Positions 5,672-9,062 of a stretch of DNA of 9,062 nucleotides are shown piece by piece. Source of the DNA: Firmicutes bacterium UBA4975 (lineage in GTDB: Bacteria; Bacillota; Proteinivoracia; UBA4975); the NCBI GenBank assembly GCA_002397155.1, contig DGZR01000072.1:1-9062 (forward strand), written 5' to 3'. A program made the translations under genes and the position numbers. Under the pieces are notes generated by a model, which had not been told where the DNA came from, made no database searches, and was given only the letters and a program-made list of their open reading frames with translations. Position 1 is the stretch's first letter, and the number at the start of each line of letters is the position of its first letter.

Positions 5672-6769
5672 CTAGAGTATATCTATTTTTTCTCCCGCCG
5701 ATTTATACGCCATTTCCAGGAGGAGCTGAGTTTTCACGCCCTCGTGCAAGGTGGGGGTGCCGGGAACAATCTTTTCTCCGGCCGCCCCGCGCAAAAAACA
5801 AGCCAGACTGGCGGCATGAGCGTCTACCATCCAGCCAAGGGAGAGCTTGGCCGGGGGAAAGACCGCCAAGAGCTGGGTGAGGAAGGGGTCGGGGGTGACT
5901 TCGGGGAAGAACTCCCGGCCCAGGGCGTCAAAGCAGCGGGGAAAAGCCAGGCCCGGGTCCAGGTGGAGGGCGCCTTTTTCCCCGTATACTTCCAGGTGAG
6001 TGCCCTCGTTGCCCACGGCGACCCGGGAGACTTCGACAGTGCCCCTGGCCCCGTTTTCCAGCTCCAGGACCACCAGGGCATGATCGTCCACATCAACCGG
6101 GGCCTCGCCCTGGGGCCAGGGCCGTTTTTTCACTACAGTGTGGGTCCAGGCCTGGACCGACGCCGCTTCGCCCAGGAGAAAGCGAACGGAGTCCAGCAGG
6201 TGGCAGCCCAGGTCCATGAGAGCGCCCCCGCCGGAAAGGGCGTGCCGGAGCCGCCAAGACCCCGGCCGCTGCGGGTTGAGGTAGCTGGAATGGTACAGGC
6301 TAAAGCGAAAAGAGTGCACCGGTCCGATTGCCCCCTGGGCCAGCAGGGCCCGGGCCCGGGCCAGGGCGGGCAGGAAACGGAGGACATAGGCCCCCTGGAA
6401 GACCCGGTCGCTATTCGCCAGTTCTCTTTCCAGCCTCCCGGCCTCCTCCCCGTTCAAGCAGAGGGGCTTTTCAAAGTAGACGTGCTTGCCCCGGCGGGCG
6501 GCAGCCAGGACTTGGTCCCGGTGCAGGTAATTGGGGGTGCAGATGTCCACCACATCCACCTGGTCCAGGGCCAAAAATTCATCCAGGTCCTGTTCAACCC
6601 GGGCAAAGCCCAGGTCTTTCGCCAGTTTCTCCTTGCCGGGATCGGTGGTCAAAAGAGCGGCATATTCCAAGGCGGGGACGGGAGTGCCCAGGATGGGCAG
6701 ACATTTTAGACCCTGTAGATGAGTGCGGGCGATCCCTCCCAGGCCGATTAAACCGTATCCGATTTTCAT
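5672..6769 (-). CDS. Gfo/Idh/MocA-family NAD(P)-dependent sugar oxidoreductase
   Basis: A 365-residue oxidoreductase. The N-terminal Rossmann fold begins GYGLIGLGGIARTH (4-17), with the GxGxxA-type dinucleotide loop. VDICTPNYLHRDQV (74-87) and the hallmark YFEKPL (98-103; E100, K101, P102) follow. The C-terminal alpha/beta domain carries GGGALMDLGCHLLD (180-193), with D186 and H190 in the positions of the family's catalytic D-x-x-x-H. Typical substrates are sugars, sugar acids, inositols or sugar phosphates with NAD(P)(H); the exact one cannot be read here. Start ATG overlaps the DeoC stop by four bases (ATGA) behind AAGGAGG (6785-6779). After its TAG stop there is a 67-base control region before gntR. 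In this context it may oxidise or epimerise the sugar phosphate before aldol cleavage (inference). Length is ordinary for the family. Confidence 0.93.
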   Translation of the reverse strand: MKIGYGLIGLGGIARTHLQGLKCLPILGTPVPALEYAALLTTDPGKEKLAKDLGFARVEQDLDEFLALDQVDVVDICTPNYLHRDQVLAAARRGKHVYFEKPLCLNGEEAGRLERELANSDRVFQGAYVLRFLPALARARALLAQGAIGPVHSFRFSLYHSSYLNPQRPGSWRLRHALSGGGALMDLGCHLLDSVRFLLGEAASVQAWTHTVVKKRPWPQGEAPVDVDDHALVVLELENGARGTVEVSRVAVGNEGTHLEVYGEKGALHLDPGLAFPRCFDALGREFFPEVTPDPFLTQLLAVFPPAKLSLGWMVDAHAASLACFLRGAAGEKIVPGTPTLHEGVKTQLLLEMAYKSAGEKIDIL

Positions 6770-7449
6770 ACTTCCAATCCTCCTTGCGCTTTTAGTTCGG
6801 CCAGGATGGCCGGTCCGTGGCTGGTCCCCAGGCGGCTGGCCCCGGCCTTGATCATTTCCGCCACCTGGGCCAGAGTGCGGATGCCCCCGGCAGCCTTCAC
6901 CCCGATTCGCCCCTGGGCCAGCCGGGCAAAAAGGCGGACATCCTCTGTTTGGGCGCCGGCGGGCCCAAAACCGGTAGAGGTTTTAATATAGTCGGCCCCG
7001 GACTCCAGGACCAGCAGGCAAGCCAGCCGTTTTTCTTCGGCGTTCAGGTAGCAGGTCTCGACAATCACCTTGACCGGGGCCAGGCCGCGGGCTACCCCGA
7101 CCACTGCCTCCAGGTCCCGGCGGTAGTAGTCCAATTCTCCCGAGCGCAGGGCCCCCACTTGGGCCACCACGTCGATTTCCCGGGCCCCGTCGGCTAGGGC
7201 TTGCTTGGTTTCCGCCACTTTGGCCCCGGTGGATGCGCCCAGGGGAAAGCCCACGGCCCCTCCCGGGCTGACCCCGGTGCCCCGCAGGCAGTCCTCCACC
7301 AAGGGCAGCCACTGACTGAGGGCGGAGACCAGGGCAAAACCGTGTTCCGCCGCCTGGCGGCAGATTTCTTCGACTTGGGCGTTAGTGTATTCCGGGCGCA
7401 GGACCACGGCGTCCAGTATGGCGGCCAGGCTCTTTTCATCCAGGAGCAT
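6766..7449 (-). CDS. DeoC-like class I aldolase (deoxyribose-phosphate aldolase family, divergent)
   Basis: A 227-residue TIM-barrel aldolase of the DeoC/DERA family, which normally cleaves 2-deoxyribose-5-phosphate to acetaldehyde and glyceraldehyde-3-phosphate. Seen: VGFPLGAS (66-73), REIDVVAQVGALRSGELDYY (90-109) with D93, VIVETCYLNAEEK (128-140), Schiff-base lysine K156 in DYIKTSTGFG (153-162), second lysine K185 in VKAAGGIRT (184-192) and RLGTSHG (206-212). The catalytic Asp and both Lys are kept. Divergent positions: the usual (I/L)DHTxLKP near the N-terminus reads LDAVVLRP (12-19), the usual AVCVNP block reads LVSALSQW (40-47), and the usual MVINIGAL reads VVAQVGAL. A substrate other than deoxyribose-5-P is therefore plausible. 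ATG follows one base after the NagA-like stop, with GAGGGGG upstream. No nucleoside genes are nearby. Confidence 0.9.
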   Translation of the reverse strand: MLLDEKSLAAILDAVVLRPEYTNAQVEEICRQAAEHGFALVSALSQWLPLVEDCLRGTGVSPGGAVGFPLGASTGAKVAETKQALADGAREIDVVAQVGALRSGELDYYRRDLEAVVGVARGLAPVKVIVETCYLNAEEKRLACLLVLESGADYIKTSTGFGPAGAQTEDVRLFARLAQGRIGVKAAGGIRTLAQVAEMIKAGASRLGTSHGPAILAELKAQGGLEV

Positions 7450-7450
7450 T

Positions 7451-8620
7451 TCAATCCCCCTCTCCGACAGCCGCCAGTTCTCCGGCGACTACCGTTGCTT
7501 TGATTCGGTGCCGACGGTCCAGAAAGACCAGATCGGCCAGCAACCCCGGCTTTAGTTGGCCCCGGTCGTTAAAGCCCCCGGCTTGGGCCGGAGTCTTGGC
7601 CGCCATGGTGAAGACGGCCCTTTCGCTGTAGCCCAGGGCCAGCAAATTGCGCACCCCTTGGGCCATGGTGAGGAGGGAGCCGGCCAAGGTGTCCTCGCCG
7701 ATTAAGGCCTTGCCTCCTCGGACCACCGCTTCCTGTTCGGAAATCATGTACTTGCCCGGAGGGCAGCCTGCCCCCCGCATGGCGTCGGTAATCAGGCAGA
7801 CCTTTTCCGGCCCCAGGCAGCGAAGGAGGATGTCAATGGCCAGGGGATGGACATGGTGGAGGTCGGCGATGAGCTCCACGGTTACCCCGCCCCGGGCCAG
7901 CGCCCCCCCCACCAGGCCGGGGTCGCGGTGGTTAAAGGGGGCCATGCCGTTGTAAAAGTGGGTCAGGTGGCTGACCCCCAGGCCCAGCGCCCTTTCCAGG
8001 TCCTCATGGCTGCCGTCGCTGTGGCAGACCGAGGTTCGGATGCCCCGGGCCCGGAGAGCTTTGATGATCTGGTCGGCTCCGGGTAGTTCCGGGGCCAGAC
8101 CGACATACTTAATGGCCCAGCCCCACTTATCCACCCAGGGCGCCAGGACTTGCCAGTCCGGGGCCAGCAGGTATTCCGGGCGAAAAGTGGCCCGGCGGGC
8201 GTGGCTGCAAAAAGGGCCCTCCAGGTAGATTCCGCCGACCCTGGCCCCCGGTCCCGGCTTGCCCAGGTAGGCGGCGACTTTTCCGATGGCGGCGGCCATC
8301 TGCTGCCCCTGGCCGGTAGTGACGGTGGCCAAGAGGGTGGTGGTGCCCCGGGCGGCATAAAATTCCACAATCCTGCCAATGGCCTCCGGGGGGCAGTCGT
8401 AAAAATCCCAGCCCTGGCCCCCGTGGACGTGGAGGTCGATAAAACCCGGCACTGCCGTGCAGCCGGGATACTCCCGCAGGCTGGCCCCGGGAACGGCCCG
8501 GCGGGCCTCGTCCTGGTCGGGGCCGACATAGGCTATCTTGCCCCCGGCCACGGCGATGGCCGCCGGTTCAAAGCACTGGTCCGGGGTCACCCCCCGCTCC
8601 GCCAAGTAAATGTAATTCAA
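7451..8620 (-). CDS. nagA: N-acetylglucosamine-6-phosphate deacetylase-like amidohydrolase (TTG start)
   Basis: A 389-residue amidohydrolase, close to the usual 380-390 of NagA, which removes acetate from N-acetylhexosamine-6-phosphate in the cytoplasm. Seen: metal-site PGFIDLHVHGG (58-68; H64, H66), YLEGPF (132-137; E134), CHSDGSHED (199-207; H200), THFYNGM (220-226; H221) and catalytic Asp D279 in LITDAM (276-281). Odd: the block after LEGPF, normally KGAH or similar, reads ARRATFRPEYL, and FNAM reads FYNGM, so substrate specificity may differ from GlcNAc-6-P. The frame is open 55 codons further upstream, but that stretch crosses the operator and leader. I choose TTG 8620-8618 because GGAGGG (8633-8628) lies seven bases before it and it gives the expected N-terminus. 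An in-frame ATG at 8635 overlaps the ribosome site instead. Symbol applies to the family only. Confidence 0.88.
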   Translation of the reverse strand: MNYIYLAERGVTPDQCFEPAAIAVAGGKIAYVGPDQDEARRAVPGASLREYPGCTAVPGFIDLHVHGGQGWDFYDCPPEAIGRIVEFYAARGTTTLLATVTTGQGQQMAAAIGKVAAYLGKPGPGARVGGIYLEGPFCSHARRATFRPEYLLAPDWQVLAPWVDKWGWAIKYVGLAPELPGADQIIKALRARGIRTSVCHSDGSHEDLERALGLGVSHLTHFYNGMAPFNHRDPGLVGGALARGGVTVELIADLHHVHPLAIDILLRCLGPEKVCLITDAMRGAGCPPGKYMISEQEAVVRGGKALIGEDTLAGSLLTMAQGVRNLLALGYSERAVFTMAAKTPAQAGGFNDRGQLKPGLLADLVFLDRRHRIKATVVAGELAAVGEGD

Positions 8621-8627
8621 CGCCCAT

Positions 8628-8633
8628 CCCTCC
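8628..8633 (-). promoter_or_regulatory. Ribosome binding site deciding the TTG start of the NagA-like gene
   Basis: GGAGGG, seven bases upstream of TTG 8620. The competing in-frame ATG at 8635 has no such site upstream and would itself overlap this one. Confidence 0.8.
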
Positions 8634-8661
8634 ATTCGGGGACGTACCCTTCTGCCGCAAA

Positions 8662-8678
8662 TTCGACATTTTTCGACA
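8662..8678 (-). promoter_or_regulatory. Two tandem Spo0A (0A) boxes in the nagA leader
   Basis: TGTCGAA occurs twice on the minus strand, at 8678-8672 and 8668-8662, as TGTCGAAAAATGTCGAA. The ten-base repeat distance is one helical turn and equals the arrangement at the abrB promoter of Bacillus, where a Spo0A dimer binds tandem boxes. They lie 42 to 58 bases before the TTG start and about 50 bases downstream of the -10 candidate at 8727-8732, so repression by roadblock, or control of another promoter, is possible. That Spo0A acts here is inference. Confidence 0.62.
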
Positions 8679-8690
8679 TTACGAAAAATG
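8667..8690 (-). repeat. 9-bp inverted repeat in the nagA leader
   Basis: CATTTTTCG and CGAAAAATG are perfect inverted arms around a 6-base centre. The repeat overlaps both 0A boxes and would fold into a stem-loop in the 5' untranslated mRNA. It is AT-rich and short, so its stability as RNA is modest. It could equally be a DNA-level consequence of the box arrangement. Confidence 0.55.
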
Positions 8691-8726
8691 AGCCCCTGAG
8701 AAAAACGGGGAGCGGGGGTACCGGTG

Positions 8727-8732
8727 ATTATA
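8727..8732 (-). promoter_or_regulatory. Candidate -10 box (TATAAT) for the nagA-deoC-mocA operon
   Basis: A perfect TATAAT on the minus strand. A 17-base spacer places the -35 at 8755-8750 (CCGCTA), a poor match to TTGACA, lying within the operator at 8751-8766. A repressor bound there would cover the -35 region. An alternative TATAAC (8774-8769) lies just upstream of the operator. No transcript start can be proven from sequence. Confidence 0.45.
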
Positions 8733-8750
8733 AGATGTGAAAACGGGTCT

Positions 8751-8766
8751 AGCGGTCTAGACCACC
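8751..8766. promoter_or_regulatory. NagR/DasR-type operator upstream of nagA
   Basis: AGCGGTCTAGACCACC matches 14 of 16 bases of the consensus AGTGGTCTAGACCACT and holds a perfect 10-bp palindrome GGTCTAGACC (8754-8763). A partial direct copy GGTCTAG lies immediately left (8746-8752), and a half-site (ACCACT, 8781-8786) has its expected centre 20 bases away, about two helical turns. The likely ligand is the GntR protein at 4825-5604, whose own promoter carries a related site. Confidence 0.8.
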
Positions 8767-8820
8767 TAGTTATATATTCTACCACTAGACGAATACTCCT
8801 GCCTGAGAAATTACTTTTCC

Positions 8821-9060
8821 CTAAACAACTTCAAGTTTCGCAGGGGTAAAACGCGGGCCGTTTTTCCGCTTACTGGCCGTAATCCAAATCAAAAGCCAAT
8901 ACCGTCTACCGATTTCTAAAATCCCCAGGCACAAATTGGCGAAGGTTTTCTGCTTAGCTTTAGTTGCCATGTGGTTCAAGTATTGCGGCCACTGACTTTT
9001 TAAGGCGCGGGAAGAAGTGCTGATTATTGACGACTCTTTATAGGGCGAGTTGCTGTCCAG
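8821..9060 (-). CDS. C-terminal end of an unrecognised ORF entering from the right edge
   Basis: A reading frame stays open for 79 codons from base 9060 to a TAG at 8823-8821 and has no start inside the window. The translation reads LDSNSPYKESSI at the edge, passes through a basic stretch (KSQWPQYLNHMATKAKQKTF), then a hydrophobic, Trp-rich stretch (GILEIGRRYWLLIWITASK), and ends RFTPAKLEVV. I recognise no family. The segment is less GC-rich than the genes to its left and uses more AT-ending codons, which would fit a mobile-element remnant, a transferred gene or decayed coding sequence. A chance open frame of this length cannot be excluded. If real, it ends about 200 bases before the NagA-like gene, and no clear terminator follows it. 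Confidence 0.35.
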   Translation of the reverse strand: MDSNSPYKESSIISTSSRALKSQWPQYLNHMATKAKQKTFANLCLGILEIGRRYWLLIWITASKRKNGPRFTPAKLEVV

Positions 9061-9062
9061 GG

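Noticed and set aside
6032..6040. Additional TTCGACA (0A-box core) within the MocA-family gene
   Set aside because: It lies inside coding sequence as ordinary Val-Glu codons, is single, and lacks the shared 16-base context.
5555..6709. Long plus-strand open frame (384 codons) antisense to the MocA-family gene
   Set aside because: It has Gly/Pro/Gln-rich composition with no domain and no good ribosome site, and lies opposite a clear oxidoreductase. It is a by-product of GC-rich codons on the other strand.
8150..8740. Plus-strand open frame of 196 codons opposite the NagA-like gene and its leader
   Set aside because: It has low-complexity antisense composition and crosses the promoter and operator region of the real gene.
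8738..8751. CcpA cre-like site TGAAAACGGGTCTA
   Set aside because: The left half fits the cre consensus, but two key positions in the right half fail. The overlap with the GntR-type operator explains the sequence better.
8621..8785. 55-residue N-terminal extension of the NagA-like protein
   Set aside because: The extension is only an open frame through the operator, -10 box and leader. NagA proteins begin near the chosen TTG, which has its own ribosome site.

Overview
The window is a single-direction sugar-catabolism locus. All twelve recognisable coding regions lie on the minus strand, so transcription runs from right to left. The DNA is GC-rich with strong Shine-Dalgarno sequences (GGAGG-type), two TTG starts, a mannose-family PTS, a HutC-type GntR regulator and Spo0A-type boxes. 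Together these point to a GC-rich, probably endospore-forming Firmicute (Bacillota, Clostridia-like). I cannot name the genus from sequence alone.

Layout in transcription order. (1) Right edge, 8821-9060: the unrecognised C-terminal end of an ORF entering from outside the window. (2) 8621-8820: a control region with a GGTCTAGACC-type (DasR/NagR-like) operator, a TATAAT -10 candidate, two tandem Spo0A boxes and a stem-loop. (3) An upstream gene block: a NagA-like deacetylase (7451-8620, TTG start), a DeoC-like class I aldolase (6766-7449) and a Gfo/Idh/MocA oxidoreductase (5672-6769), all touching or overlapping. (4) 5605-5671: a second control region with another operator of the same type, a 0A box and a 16-base element shared with the nagA leader. 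(5) gntR (4825-5604), then PTS IIC (4032-4772, TTG start) and IID (3212-4039). (6) A 122-base gap holding an 11-bp perfect stem-loop. (7) PTS IIA (2691-3089), IIB (2187-2678), a short cytoplasmic neutral-ceramidase-like amidase (928-2187), a UPF0309 SIS-domain protein (170-922) and the N-terminus of an amidohydrolase running off the left edge (1-158).

How the genes may work together (inference): an N-acylated amino sugar, or a derivative of one, enters and is phosphorylated through the IIABCD permease. General EI and HPr are not encoded here. Up to three hydrolases that attack amide or cyclic amide bonds (NagA-like, ceramidase-like, left-edge amidohydrolase) could remove N-acyl groups. The SIS protein could bind or isomerise the phosphosugar, the MocA protein could oxidise or reduce it, and the DeoC-like aldolase could cleave it. 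No nagB-type deaminase, sugar kinase or secreted glycosidase is visible. The GntR protein probably represses both promoters through the GGTCTAGACC-type sites, and Spo0A may link the locus to the starvation/sporulation state. The substrate is unknown. The co-occurrence of a ceramidase-fold enzyme, a UPF0309 protein and a divergent NagA/DeoC pair is the most novel feature.
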